A stretch of DNA of 64,000 nucleotides from an uncultured Pelagibacteraceae bacterium. Lineage in GTDB: Bacteria > Pseudomonadota > Alphaproteobacteria > Pelagibacterales > Pelagibacteraceae. A model generated the notes under the pieces. It made no database searches. It had not been told where the DNA came from and was given only the letters and a program-made list of their open reading frames with translations. Below, one piece after another: positions 1 through 8,022 of the stretch (position 1 is its first letter; every line of letters begins with the position of its first letter). Position numbers and translations under genes: made by a program. The stretch is from contig CACJNI010000005.1 in the NCBI GenBank assembly GCA_902594705.1, positions 38,319 to 102,318 of the forward strand, given 5' to 3'.

Positions 1-209
1 GCTCTATTATTTGCAGCATAAACTCTAAAATTTATTCCTCTAGCGCTTATTGTACTTTGACAATTTTTTTCTATTTCTTGTAATTTTTTTTTTCCATATT
101 TTTCAAGTATACCTGCAATTATCTTAGCATGACTTCTCAACTTCTTTTCTTTACTGATATATCCATCAAAAGTTGATTTAGAATCGTAATTTTTCCAAAA
201 ATCAGACAT
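1..209 (-). CDS. Circularly permuted ATP-grasp protein, N-terminal fragment
   Basis: Seen: an open frame on the minus strand starts at an ATG (complement of 207-209) and runs off the left edge of the window, giving about 69 residues beginning MSDFWKNYDSKSTFDGY. The pattern F-D-G-Y, then LRSHAKI, LEKYGKKKLQEIE and GINFRVY matches the N-terminal region of circularly permuted type 2 ATP-grasp proteins, where an aromatic-D-E-M / R-P-H / GI-T-F-x-VY pattern is usual. Known: these proteins are commonly encoded with alpha-E, transglutaminase-like and Anbu protease genes, in a system thought to make or process a peptide-like product. The divergent neighbour here is Anbu, which supports the call. The catalytic ATP-grasp core lies outside the window, so only the family assignment is offered. 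Confidence 0.68.
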   Translation of the reverse strand, partial: MSDFWKNYDSKSTFDGYISKEKKLRSHAKIIAGILEKYGKKKLQEIEKNCQSTISARGINFRVYAANNR

Positions 210-323
210 ATTAACTTAATTTTTTTACATAAGAGTTAAATAAGCAAATGATTAAATTCGATATCTGATATGAAATAAATGGGTTTTATTGTAATCACAT
301 ATAATTTAAATATTTAACTTATT

Positions 324-1046
324 ATGACTTATTGTATTGGCATTAAAACAGAGACGGGACTAGTTTTTGCATCAGACTCCAGAACAAATGCAGGATTGGA
401 CAATGTAAACATATATTCTAAAATGTTAACTCACGACGTTGGAGATAGAACAATAGTAATTGTTACATCAGGAAATCTTGGAACTTCTCAAGCAGTTTAT
501 AATTCAATAAAAAAAGATTTAAAAAGCGAAACAGGAATTATGAATTTAAATACGTGTAGTGATTTTGAGCAAATTGCCTCCTACATAGGTTCTCTCAATA
601 TTGAACATTCATCTCCTCAAGGAATTAATACTGATAGCGTTTTACTAGGTTCAACTTTCATTGTAGGTGGTCAAATAAAAAATCAACCACCAGAATTATA
701 TTTAGTTTACCCTCAAGGTAATTATATTCGTCCAGCAGATAGCAAACCGTATTTAGTTATAGGTGAAGTAAAATATGGAAAACCCATTTTAGATAGAGTC
801 ATCACACCAAAAGTCTCAATTGGAGATGCATCGAGATGTGCACTAATATCAATGGACTCTACATTAAAAAGTGATTTAACCGTTGGTCCACCAATAGACT
901 TTGCCGTAATAAAAAAAGATGAAATCAAAATAGCATCACTTAAATGTTTAAATATGAATGACCCTGAATTTTCTAAAGTTTGTAATCAATGGTCACAAGG
1001 TATTTTCAAAATATTTGACTCTTTCCAAAGGTTTGACTGGGAATAA
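324..1046 (+). CDS. Anbu-type proteasome-like peptidase
   Basis: Cytoplasmic Ntn-hydrolase-fold peptidase of the Anbu (ancestral beta-subunit) family, 240 residues. The N-terminus reads MTYCIGIKTETGLVFASDSRTN, with the threonine directly after the initiator Met that would become the N-terminal nucleophile, followed by the A-S-D-S-R-T-N-A-G segment typical of Anbu. Length fits the family (about 240-250). A perfect TATAAT hexamer lies at 300-305, 18 bp upstream of the start. Known: Anbu forms open helical or ring-like assemblies and is genomically linked to ATP-grasp, alpha-E and transglutaminase-like genes. Here the ATP-grasp fragment is divergently oriented, 114 bp away. The stop codon lies 2 bp from the convergent DUF6165 gene. 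The substrate is unknown. Confidence 0.87.
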   Translation: MTYCIGIKTETGLVFASDSRTNAGLDNVNIYSKMLTHDVGDRTIVIVTSGNLGTSQAVYNSIKKDLKSETGIMNLNTCSDFEQIASYIGSLNIEHSSPQGINTDSVLLGSTFIVGGQIKNQPPELYLVYPQGNYIRPADSKPYLVIGEVKYGKPILDRVITPKVSIGDASRCALISMDSTLKSDLTVGPPIDFAVIKKDEIKIASLKCLNMNDPEFSKVCNQWSQGIFKIFDSFQRFDWE

Positions 1047-1048
1047 AG

Positions 1049-1438
1049 CTAATATTTGGTGTATTCTTTAATTTCTTTAATTTTAGAACCAGTTTTATTA
1101 TTTATTTCTAATTTCAATTTTGCCCTTTCATCATTTAGGAAGTGAACATCTCTTGATAATTTAATAAATTTTTCGCCAAAATCAGAATTTTTTTCACATA
1201 ATCTTTTATCATCTTCTATTACCCAAAGCTTTGAATTAATTTCTTTTAGTGAGTTATATAAACTTTCAATTTCATTGTAATTTTTAATATATGTATTTAA
1301 TTGATTTTTTAAAATTTTATATTCATCATTTATAAAGTTTAGTTTCTCAAGATCTTTAATTTTTTCAGATTTAATTTCTAAAATTGAAATTTTATCAAGC
1401 AATTCTCCAACTGATACTTCTACTAAAATTTTATTCAT
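1049..1438 (-). CDS. DUF6165 family protein
   Basis: Small 129-residue cytoplasmic protein beginning MNKILVEVSVGELLDKISIL, which I recognise as the DUF6165 signature. It is rich in Lys/Glu/Asn and predicted to be largely helical, with a coiled-coil-like central region around residues 30-110 (EIKSEKIKDLEKLN, then KEINSKLWVIEDDKRLCEK). There is no signal peptide or membrane segment. Function is unknown. It starts 32 bp from the divergent family 9 glycosyltransferase gene. Members of this family are often seen near glycosyltransferase or surface-polysaccharide genes, so a role in surface glycan assembly is possible but is only inference from context. Confidence 0.7.
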   Translation of the reverse strand: MNKILVEVSVGELLDKISILEIKSEKIKDLEKLNFINDEYKILKNQLNTYIKNYNEIESLYNSLKEINSKLWVIEDDKRLCEKNSDFGEKFIKLSRDVHFLNDERAKLKLEINNKTGSKIKEIKEYTKY

Positions 1439-1470
1439 ATAAATTGATATTATGTTAAGTTGTTAAAAAT

Positions 1471-2412
1471 ATGTCTAATATACTTATTATAAAACATGGA
1501 TCTTTAGGTGATATAGCTCAAGCAAGTGGTGCAATTCAAGATATATCTGATAATCATCCAAATGATGATCTTTATATACTATCAACCAAACCTTATTATG
1601 ATTTATTAAAAAAAAATCCAAATATAACTGATGTCATTTTAGATAAACGGCTCTCTAGGTTTAACTTAATTTATTTATATTTATTAATGAGAAAGATAAA
1701 AAAATATAAATTTACTAAAGTTTATGACCTTCAAAATTCTAAAAGAACTAGTTTTTATAAAACTGTTCTATTTCCAAAAGCAACATCAGATATTTGGTCA
1801 TCAACAGAAACAACACTTCCTGAAGGAACTAGTAAGATTGATTTTGATAAAGACACTGTTCTAAACCGCTTTGAATATCAATTAAATGTTTCTGGAATTA
1901 AAACCAATTACGTAACTAAACCAGACTTTTCTTGGAGCTGTGAGGATATTTCAGAAATCAAAAAAAAATATAATTTAAACAAATATTTGATTTTATTTCC
2001 CTTTTCATCGTCTCATTTAACTATAAAAAGATGGCCATATTACAACGAATTGATAAAAAAAATTAAATCTACTTTTAGAGATGAAATCCAAATTTTAATT
2101 GCTCCCGGTCCTAATGAAATCAAATTAGCTAATGATATTGATGCTAAAATTATTTTAGATAATGATAAAGCACTCAACATTTCTCAACTTTCAACATTAA
2201 TAAAAGAAAGTTATTTTGTTATATCAAATGATACTGGGCCAGCACATATGGCTGCTCATTTAAATGTAAAAGGATTAGTTTTATTTGGATCTCATACTAC
2301 TGCTAAAAAAGTTAGTATTGAACGAGAACATTTTAAAGCAATTCAAGTTTCAGATTTGAACAAACTTTCAGCAGATAAAGTATTTCAAAGAATGCAAGAA
2401 GCTGTCAATTAG
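1471..2412 (+). CDS. Glycosyltransferase family 9 (heptosyltransferase-like)
   Basis: 313-residue GT-B glycosyltransferase of CAZy family 9, related to ADP-heptose:LPS heptosyltransferases (WaaC/WaaF/WaaQ). The N-terminus ILIIKHGSLGDIAQA is the family hallmark (G-x-x-G-D). The C-terminal nucleotide-sugar-binding motif SNDTGPAHMAAHL sits near residues 252-264, followed by GLVLFGSH. Predicted role: adding a heptose or similar sugar to the lipopolysaccharide core at the inner face of the cytoplasmic membrane. It is an isolated gene here: divergent from DUF6165 and overlapping the convergent AbrB-type gene by 8 bp at the 3' end. The exact sugar cannot be read from the sequence. Confidence 0.85.
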   Translation: MSNILIIKHGSLGDIAQASGAIQDISDNHPNDDLYILSTKPYYDLLKKNPNITDVILDKRLSRFNLIYLYLLMRKIKKYKFTKVYDLQNSKRTSFYKTVLFPKATSDIWSSTETTLPEGTSKIDFDKDTVLNRFEYQLNVSGIKTNYVTKPDFSWSCEDISEIKKKYNLNKYLILFPFSSSHLTIKRWPYYNELIKKIKSTFRDEIQILIAPGPNEIKLANDIDAKIILDNDKALNISQLSTLIKESYFVISNDTGPAHMAAHLNVKGLVLFGSHTTAKKVSIEREHFKAIQVSDLNKLSADKVFQRMQEAVN

Positions 2413-3484
2413 TTTTTCTAAATTTTGATAATAAAAAGGGTAAAAATAAAACTATTATAAAAATTCTTAAAAAGTGATGGTAGCTCACAAATATAGGATC
2501 AATGTTATAAGCAACACTAATAACAACCATTTCATGAATTCCTCCAGGAGCAAAACTTAAAAAAGTTGGGATAAATTCAAACCCTATATATGTTAGTAAA
2601 TAAGCAGTTATCATTGCAACAACTACCAAAATTGAACTAACAATTATTCCATGAAATATAAAAAATAATAATTCTTTAATTTTTAATCCGTTTAATCTTG
2701 TACCCAAAGCTGTTCCGAGAAATATAAATGCAATATTTATAAATACATCTGGGAATCTGGCATTAATTATTTCAAAGGTATAAAAAGCACCAGATAATGC
2801 CATTGCACCAACTAAAGTAGGTGATGGAATTTTATAATTTTTTAAGATGTTTGCAAAAATGAAACAGATTATTAATAAAAATAATATTTCTAAAAAATAT
2901 CTTTCGTTATAGATATTTTCATAATTGTAACCTGTCATTTCTGAGAACCCTAAATTATTAATAAAAAAAATAGGAACAAAACTTACAATAAATATCACTC
3001 TAGTAGCCTGAGGGATCAAAACACCTTTATCATTTTTACTTTTACCAAATTCTAATAAAGCAGCAGATATTGGAACAAATGCACCTGGAAGAGCTGCTAA
3101 AACTGAAATGAATTTACTAAATTTACAAACTTTAAAAAAATAATAACCAGCAAGAATAGTACTGACTATTGTACAGATTAACATCGCTAATGACGAAAAA
3201 ATCCATAGATGAATTTTATATAATAATGTTACATTTAAAGTTCCACCTAGAATTATACCAACAATTAAAAATATAGGATTTAATAGTTTAGTTGGAAAAA
3301 CTATTTTAAAATTTGTTAATGCGAAACATAAATTTAAACCTAGAGATCCTAATAACCAAGGCAAAGGTAGATTAATTAAAGTACCTAAGTATCCACCAAC
3401 AAGTCCTATAAATAAAGCTTTATGACTACCTATTAAAGCTAAAATATATTCCTTTATATTTTTGGAAAAATTATATTTGAGCAT
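2405..3484 (-). CDS. AbrB-family membrane protein (putative transporter)
   Basis: 359-residue polytopic inner-membrane protein with about 10 hydrophobic segments, arranged as an internal duplication typical of the AbrB membrane family (Pfam AbrB/PF05145, not the DNA-binding AbrB). Diagnostic stretches are GGYLGTLINLPLPWLLGSL near the N-terminus and, in the second half, SFAPGGIHEMVVISVAY followed by HHFLRIF. Known: described members have been linked to regulation of ammonia monooxygenase or to small-molecule transport; the substrate here is unknown. The start codon overlaps the -35 hexamer proposed for the divergent tctC gene (3484-3489), so the two may compete. The 3' end overlaps the glycosyltransferase gene tail-to-tail by 8 bp. 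Confidence 0.82.
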   Translation of the reverse strand: MLKYNFSKNIKEYILALIGSHKALFIGLVGGYLGTLINLPLPWLLGSLGLNLCFALTNFKIVFPTKLLNPIFLIVGIILGGTLNVTLLYKIHLWIFSSLAMLICTIVSTILAGYYFFKVCKFSKFISVLAALPGAFVPISAALLEFGKSKNDKGVLIPQATRVIFIVSFVPIFFINNLGFSEMTGYNYENIYNERYFLEILFLLIICFIFANILKNYKIPSPTLVGAMALSGAFYTFEIINARFPDVFINIAFIFLGTALGTRLNGLKIKELLFFIFHGIIVSSILVVVAMITAYLLTYIGFEFIPTFLSFAPGGIHEMVVISVAYNIDPIFVSYHHFLRIFIIVLFLPFLLSKFRKTN

Positions 3485-3512
3485 TGACTAAAATTTATAA
3501 CTTATGTTTAAT
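3484..3512 (+). promoter_or_regulatory. Candidate sigma70-type promoter of tctC-1
   Basis: TTGACT at 3484-3489 and TTTAAT at 3507-3512 are separated by exactly 17 bp and lie upstream of the binding-protein gene starting at 3546. The same hexamer pair and spacing (TTGACT-N17-TTTAAT) precedes dctP at 15915-15943. The -35 overlaps the start codon of the divergent AbrB-type gene. In such an AT-rich genome, hexamer matches are only moderate evidence. Confidence 0.45.
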
Positions 3513-3545
3513 GATGGTTTCATAAATATAATAAGAGAGGAAATA

Positions 3546-4520
3546 ATGAAACTAATTAAAACTTTTATTTCAGTTTTATTCTCTGCTTTCCTTCTATTTT
3601 CATCAACAAGTTCATTTGCAGTTGAAAAATTACATTTTTTAATTGGCGGTGGTGCTGGTGGTGGTTGGGATGGAACTGCTAGAGGTACTGGAGAAGCATT
3701 AACAAAAGCTGGTTTTTTGAAAAGTGCATCATTTGAAAACATGTCAGGTGGTGGAGGTGGTAAGGCTTTGGCTTACCTAATCAATAACGCTCCAAAAGAT
3801 ACAGTTTTAGTTCAGTCAACACCATTGGTGTTAAGATCAATTACTAGACACAAAGGTTATGTAAAAGGTACTGGCACATTATCTTATAAAGATGTTAAAC
3901 CAATTGCGGGTGTAATTGGAGATTATGGTGCAATAGTTGTAGCAAAAAATTCACCTATCAAAAATTTCAAAGATGCAGTTGATCAATATCAAAAAGATCC
4001 AAAATCAATAAAAATGGCTGGTGGATCTGTAAGAGGAAGCATGGACCATTTGATTGGTGCTTTAGCTTTCCAAGCAGCTGGAGCAAATCCAAACGATGTG
4101 ATTTATGTTCCATACGATGCTGGTGGAAAAGCTCTTGCAGGACTTCTATCTGGAGAAACTCAAATACTTTCAACGGGTTTAGGTGAAGTAATGGGTGCTA
4201 GAGATCAAGTAAGAATAATTGGTATCACAGCTCCTGAAAGAGTAGGTGATGCACCAGAAGCTCCAACATTAAAAGAGCAAGGATATGATGTTCAGTTTGT
4301 TAACTGGAGAGGTTTCTTTGCACCAAAAAGCATGAGTATGAGCGACTATAACAAAATTTCTAAAATGCTTGGTGATGTTCAAAAGACACCAGAGTGGGAA
4401 GCTGTTAGAAAAAGAAATGCATGGGTAAATATTTATAACCCAGGTTCTAAATTTGATGCGTTTTTAGAAAAACAAACAGTTGAAATGACAGCTCTGATGA
4501 AAAAACTTGGAGTAATATAA
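3546..4520 (+). CDS. tctC: TTT transporter substrate-binding protein (TctC/Bug family)
   Basis: Periplasmic solute receptor of a tripartite tricarboxylate transporter, 324 residues from this start. I chose ATG 3546 over the upstream in-frame ATG at 3504 because it follows a clear AGAGAGG ribosome-binding site and yields a normal signal peptide (MKLIKTFISVLFSAFLLF, cleavage near SFA). The mature protein shows family features: the glycine-rich loop after the first strand (LIGGGAGGGWDGTARG), GYDVQFVNWRGFFAPK and DAPEAPTLKEQG near the C-terminal lobe. The unusual run of glycines (GGGAGGGWDGT and MSGGGGGKALAY) is in the ligand-binding region. It is followed by a stem-loop and then tctB-tctA. The substrate (a carboxylate) is not determinable. 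Confidence 0.9.
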   Translation: MKLIKTFISVLFSAFLLFSSTSSFAVEKLHFLIGGGAGGGWDGTARGTGEALTKAGFLKSASFENMSGGGGGKALAYLINNAPKDTVLVQSTPLVLRSITRHKGYVKGTGTLSYKDVKPIAGVIGDYGAIVVAKNSPIKNFKDAVDQYQKDPKSIKMAGGSVRGSMDHLIGALAFQAAGANPNDVIYVPYDAGGKALAGLLSGETQILSTGLGEVMGARDQVRIIGITAPERVGDAPEAPTLKEQGYDVQFVNWRGFFAPKSMSMSDYNKISKMLGDVQKTPEWEAVRKRNAWVNIYNPGSKFDAFLEKQTVEMTALMKKLGVI

Positions 4521-4534
4521 TCTTTATAGATTAT
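4517..4534 (+). other. Stem-loop between tctC-1 and tctB-1
   Basis: ATAATCT (4517-4523) and AGATTAT (4528-4534) form a perfect 7-bp stem with a TTAT loop that includes the tctC stop codon. It is AT-rich and lacks a T-tract, so it is weak as a terminator. A role as an mRNA 3'-end stabiliser or partial attenuator between receptor and permease genes is inferred from the same arrangement in the other two transporters in the window. Confidence 0.4.
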
Positions 4535-4550
4535 TAAAAAATGTAAAGCA

Positions 4551-5021
4551 GTGAGAATAAGTCCTACAAAATTTATCTCACTGCTTTTTTTAGTTTTATC
4601 AGTATTTTATCTATACACTGCATACAACATTCAAGTGTTTGCGTTTGATGAGAACGCACCATTCAATGCTAGGACTTTTCCAATATATTTAGGTTGGGCT
4701 GGAATAATTTTATCAAGTTTAAAAATAATATTACCTGAAAAAGTTACTACAGAGGTAAATCATAAACACTTAGATTATAAAAGTATAATCTATCTAATAA
4801 TTATCTCACTAATATATGCAGCTGTAATTTTGAAAATTGGATATTTTATATCTACTTCTTTATTTCTTTTTGCATCTTACTATTTCCTAGGTGAAAGAAG
4901 ATGGGGTTTGATGTTTATTTTATCTTTTCCATTTGTTGCTGCATTTATGTATTTATTACATGGTTTACTAAATATTTATCTGCGTGATCCATTTTTAAAA
5001 TACATTGGAGTTATGGGATGA
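4551..5021 (+). CDS. tctB: TTT transporter small permease (TctB)
   Basis: 156-residue inner-membrane protein with four predicted membrane segments (around residues 10-30, 44-60, 78-98 and 102-140), the size and topology of TctB. It starts at GTG 4551; no better ATG gives the first membrane helix intact. It follows tctC by 30 bp and overlaps the start of tctA by 4 bp (ATGA), so translation of the permease pair is probably coupled. The conserved feature of this poorly conserved family seen here is the ARTFPIYLGW segment before the second helix, comparable to the A-R-x-F-P motif usual in TctB. Together with TctA it forms the membrane part of a cation-coupled carboxylate symporter. Confidence 0.83.
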   Translation: MRISPTKFISLLFLVLSVFYLYTAYNIQVFAFDENAPFNARTFPIYLGWAGIILSSLKIILPEKVTTEVNHKHLDYKSIIYLIIISLIYAAVILKIGYFISTSLFLFASYYFLGERRWGLMFILSFPFVAAFMYLLHGLLNIYLRDPFLKYIGVMG

Positions 5022-6517
5022 TTGAAGGAATACTTATCGGATTATCAACAGCTTTATCACTAACAAATATTCTAATGGTAATGGTCGGTTGTTTTGCTGG
5101 AACAATAATTGGAATGTTACCAGGACTTGGACCAATGACTGCAATCGCATTAATGATACCAATTACTTATGGTTTTGATCCATCAACTGGTTTAATTTTA
5201 ATGGCAGGCGTTTATTATGGAGCAGTATTTGGAGGATCTACATCTTCAATTTTGTTAAATGCACCTGGAATACCAGGAACTGTTGCAACAGCATTTGATG
5301 GATATCCAATGGCACAACAAGGTAAAGCAGGTAAAGCTTTGGCAATAGCAGCTTATAGTTCATTTGCTGGTGGAACAATTTCTGCAATATTTTTATTAGT
5401 AGCAGCTCCTAGTTTGTCAAAAGTAAGTTTAGCTTTTAGGTCGCCTGACTATTTTGCACTAATGATTTTGGGTTTAACTGCAATTTCTGCATTCTCATCT
5501 AAAGGACAGTTTTTAAAAGCAATGATGATGGTAGTTTTAGGATTAATGTTAGCAACTGTAGGACAAGACTCGTTGTCAGATATCACAAGATTCACATTTA
5601 ATAATATGAATTTAACTGATGGAATAAGCTTTGTATTAATTGTAATGGCAACATTTGCAATGAGTGAAGCTCTAACAATTATTTTTAGAGGAAAAGATCC
5701 AAATAGAGCTGCAAAACAAATTTCATTAACAGAATTAGGTTCAATTAAAGTAAATAAAGAGGAAACAATCAAAATGGCTAAAACGATACCTAGGTCATCT
5801 ATATTGGGTTTTTTGATAGGTGTTTTACCTGGAGCAGGTGCAACAATTGCATCTTTCTTAGCATATGGAATGGAGAGAAATTATGTAAACGAAGAAGAAA
5901 AACAAAAATTTGGAAAAGGTAGTGTTCATGGTTTATCTGCACCAGAAACTGCAAATAATGCTGCTTGCTCTGGATCATTTGTTCCATTACTAACATTAGG
6001 AATTCCTGGAAGTGGTACAACAGCTGTAATGCTTGGAGCTCTTTTAGGATTTGGTATTCAGCCAGGACCAAGACTTTATCAGACAAACCCTGAAATTTTT
6101 TGGTCGGTTATCATGTCAATGTATATTGGTATGGTTGTACTTTTAATTTTAAATTTGCCGTTAATTCCCTATATCGCTAGAATTTTAGCGGTACCTAGAA
6201 ATTACTTAATCCCATTAATTTTATTTTTCTCAGTGACAGGAATTTATTTAATGTCATTTAATAATTTTGATATTTTTTTAATGATAGGTATTGCAGTGGT
6301 TGCAACTTTTTTAAGGCTCTACGATTTTCCCATGCCACCTTTAATATTAGCTTTTGTACTTGGGGGATTAATGGAGGAAACATTGAGAAGATCACTTTTA
6401 ATAAGTGATGGGTCACCTAATTTTTTATGGGATAGACCAATAACTCTAATAATATTATTGATCACAATTACAATTGTTGGGTGGCAAATATTTTCAACTT
6501 TTAGAAAAAAAAATTAA
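5018..6517 (+). CDS. tctA: TTT transporter large permease (TctA)
   Basis: 499-residue large permease of the tripartite tricarboxylate transporter, about 10-12 membrane helices. Family motifs are present in both pseudo-symmetric halves: GCFAGTIIGMLPGLGPMTAIA near residues 22-43, the APGIPGTVATAFDGYPMAQQGKAGKALA loop near residues 83-110, then LIGVLPGAGATIASFLAYG and HGLSAPETANNAACSGSFVPLLTLGIPGSGTTAVML in the second half. It overlaps tctB by 4 bp, and its stop codon shares the palindromic TTAA with the stop of the convergent 4-TM gene. A second, distinct TctA lies at 28493-29965. The substrate is a carboxylate; its identity is unknown. Confidence 0.93.
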   Translation: MIEGILIGLSTALSLTNILMVMVGCFAGTIIGMLPGLGPMTAIALMIPITYGFDPSTGLILMAGVYYGAVFGGSTSSILLNAPGIPGTVATAFDGYPMAQQGKAGKALAIAAYSSFAGGTISAIFLLVAAPSLSKVSLAFRSPDYFALMILGLTAISAFSSKGQFLKAMMMVVLGLMLATVGQDSLSDITRFTFNNMNLTDGISFVLIVMATFAMSEALTIIFRGKDPNRAAKQISLTELGSIKVNKEETIKMAKTIPRSSILGFLIGVLPGAGATIASFLAYGMERNYVNEEEKQKFGKGSVHGLSAPETANNAACSGSFVPLLTLGIPGSGTTAVMLGALLGFGIQPGPRLYQTNPEIFWSVIMSMYIGMVVLLILNLPLIPYIARILAVPRNYLIPLILFFSVTGIYLMSFNNFDIFLMIGIAVVATFLRLYDFPMPPLILAFVLGGLMEETLRRSLLISDGSPNFLWDRPITLIILLITITIVGWQIFSTFRKKN

Positions 6518-6930
6518 ATATAAATTTTATCAGCTAGACCGTAGCAAAGAATTCCACTTAGCACTGTTAAAATTCCAGATGCAATGACACCTTCACTATT
6601 TGTTTTTTCGTTATGTCCAAGCTTATTGATATAAATTGTATAAATTCCAATTAAAAAATATAAAACGTTTTGAGCAAAGATTAGTGTAAAGAAACCCCAT
6701 GTTCCAGCCAAACCATCTGCTTTGATCAACATTATGTAAAGTGCCACTAAAATTGATGCAATAAACGGTGCCCCAAAAAATCTAACCATCACTGCTGCAG
6801 AGTGATCTATATTATATTGATCTAAAAAAGACTTTGTTGCAACCACTGTTCTGAAAGCGTAAACCGCGTAAACAAGGAAATGAACAATGAAAATACTTAA
6901 ATAAATTATTCCATTAAATTTATCTAACAT
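6514..6930 (-). CDS. Unrecognised four-helix membrane protein
   Basis: 138-residue hydrophobic protein with four predicted membrane segments at about residues 8-28, 48-68, 76-98 and 115-135. I do not recognise the family. Visible features are an N-terminal segment VHFLVYAVYAFRTVV, the loop DQYNIDHSAAVMVRFFGAPF between helices 1 and 2, and a short polar loop (NKLGHNEKTNSEG) before the last helix. No enzyme motif is evident. It lies 9 bp downstream of the GT4 gene's stop codon on the same side of the chromosome but is transcribed upstream-to-downstream separately; its stop overlaps that of tctA by 4 bp. The coding frame is well supported by length and composition. Confidence 0.6.
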   Translation of the reverse strand: MLDKFNGIIYLSIFIVHFLVYAVYAFRTVVATKSFLDQYNIDHSAAVMVRFFGAPFIASILVALYIMLIKADGLAGTWGFFTLIFAQNVLYFLIGIYTIYINKLGHNEKTNSEGVIASGILTVLSGILCYGLADKIYI

Positions 6931-6939
6931 ATTTTAATT

Positions 6940-8022
6940 TTATAAGATTCCCTTGTATTTTTCAATTATCTTGTCCCAAAGAAAATTTTCAGAGTGCATT
7001 TTGCACTCTTTTCCAAATTCTACATACCTATTACCCTCAAATAAATTATCTATACTTGAATAAATTTCATCTAAACTATTTCCATCACAAATTAACCCTG
7101 TTTTATTATGAACAATTGCATCTGAAGCACCACCATCTTTACCACCTATAGACGGAATCCCATATTGTGCAGCCTCAATAAAAGAAATACCAAAGCCCTC
7201 AACTGAGGTTTTGTGAATTATTGATGGCATTATAAAAATATTTGATTTTGCAATTAATGCATTTTTCAATTCATTAGATATATCGCTTAAAAATTTTACA
7301 TATTTATCAAGTTTTAATTCTATCACTAATTTTTTCAAATTTTCTTCTTCATCTCCGTATCCTATACAAGTGTAGGTAATATCAGGATATTTCTCTTTTA
7401 GATTTCGAATAGCCATAATAACTTTTTCATGATTTTTTCTTTTGTCAAATCTAGAAACAGTAATTAGCCTTTGTTTTTTTCCTTTAAGCATTTCTTCTGC
7501 TTGTTTAAGGTCATCTTTTGGAATTTCTTCAACGGGATCTACACCTGGATTTATGACTATTAATCTTTTTTCTTCAACTCCAAGTTTTAACGCTAAATTT
7601 TTCGTAAAGTTTGAGTTTGCAACTACATGGTCAACATTATTTAAAATTTCTAAAACTTTTTTGTTTAATCGAGATCCTTTAGGGTGATTAATTTCTTTAG
7701 AATGTATTAAACACATTTTCTTTTTTGGAGATTTTATAAGTTCTAAACTTTTCCAGTGATCTGCAATGATACAATTTACATTTTTATTTTCATTTAAATA
7801 TTCATTTATTAGTAGAGATTTTCTATATTTTCTTAATAATTTAACTCCACTAACTCTTTCAATTGTAAATGAAACTTTATCATCAAACTTTTTGTGATCT
7901 TCGTGATAATCGGCAAAAACTTTAACCATATCTAATTTTGATAATGATCTTGCTAGTCCCCACATTAGATTTTGCATACCACCAACCTCGGGAGGGAAAG
8001 TTCTAGTTATTATTAAATACAT
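6940..8022 (-). CDS. Glycosyltransferase family 4
   Basis: 360-residue GT-B glycosyltransferase. The N-terminal domain begins MYLIITRTFPPEVGGMQN, where the PPEVGG-x-x loop is typical of GT4 donors/acceptors. The C-terminal donor-binding domain has LITVSRFDKRKNHEKVI (residues about 186-202) and the EX7E retaining-glycosyltransferase motif E275-GFGISFI-E283, followed by AAQYGIPSIGG. No signal peptide. Likely transfers a sugar from a nucleotide donor onto a lipid or polysaccharide acceptor at the cytoplasmic membrane. It overlaps the stop of the thioredoxin-fold gene upstream by 1 bp (TAATG), so the two are probably co-transcribed although functionally unrelated. Sugar and acceptor are unknown. 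Confidence 0.87.
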   Translation of the reverse strand: MYLIITRTFPPEVGGMQNLMWGLARSLSKLDMVKVFADYHEDHKKFDDKVSFTIERVSGVKLLRKYRKSLLINEYLNENKNVNCIIADHWKSLELIKSPKKKMCLIHSKEINHPKGSRLNKKVLEILNNVDHVVANSNFTKNLALKLGVEEKRLIVINPGVDPVEEIPKDDLKQAEEMLKGKKQRLITVSRFDKRKNHEKVIMAIRNLKEKYPDITYTCIGYGDEEENLKKLVIELKLDKYVKFLSDISNELKNALIAKSNIFIMPSIIHKTSVEGFGISFIEAAQYGIPSIGGKDGGASDAIVHNKTGLICDGNSLDEIYSSIDNLFEGNRYVEFGKECKMHSENFLWDKIIEKYKGIL

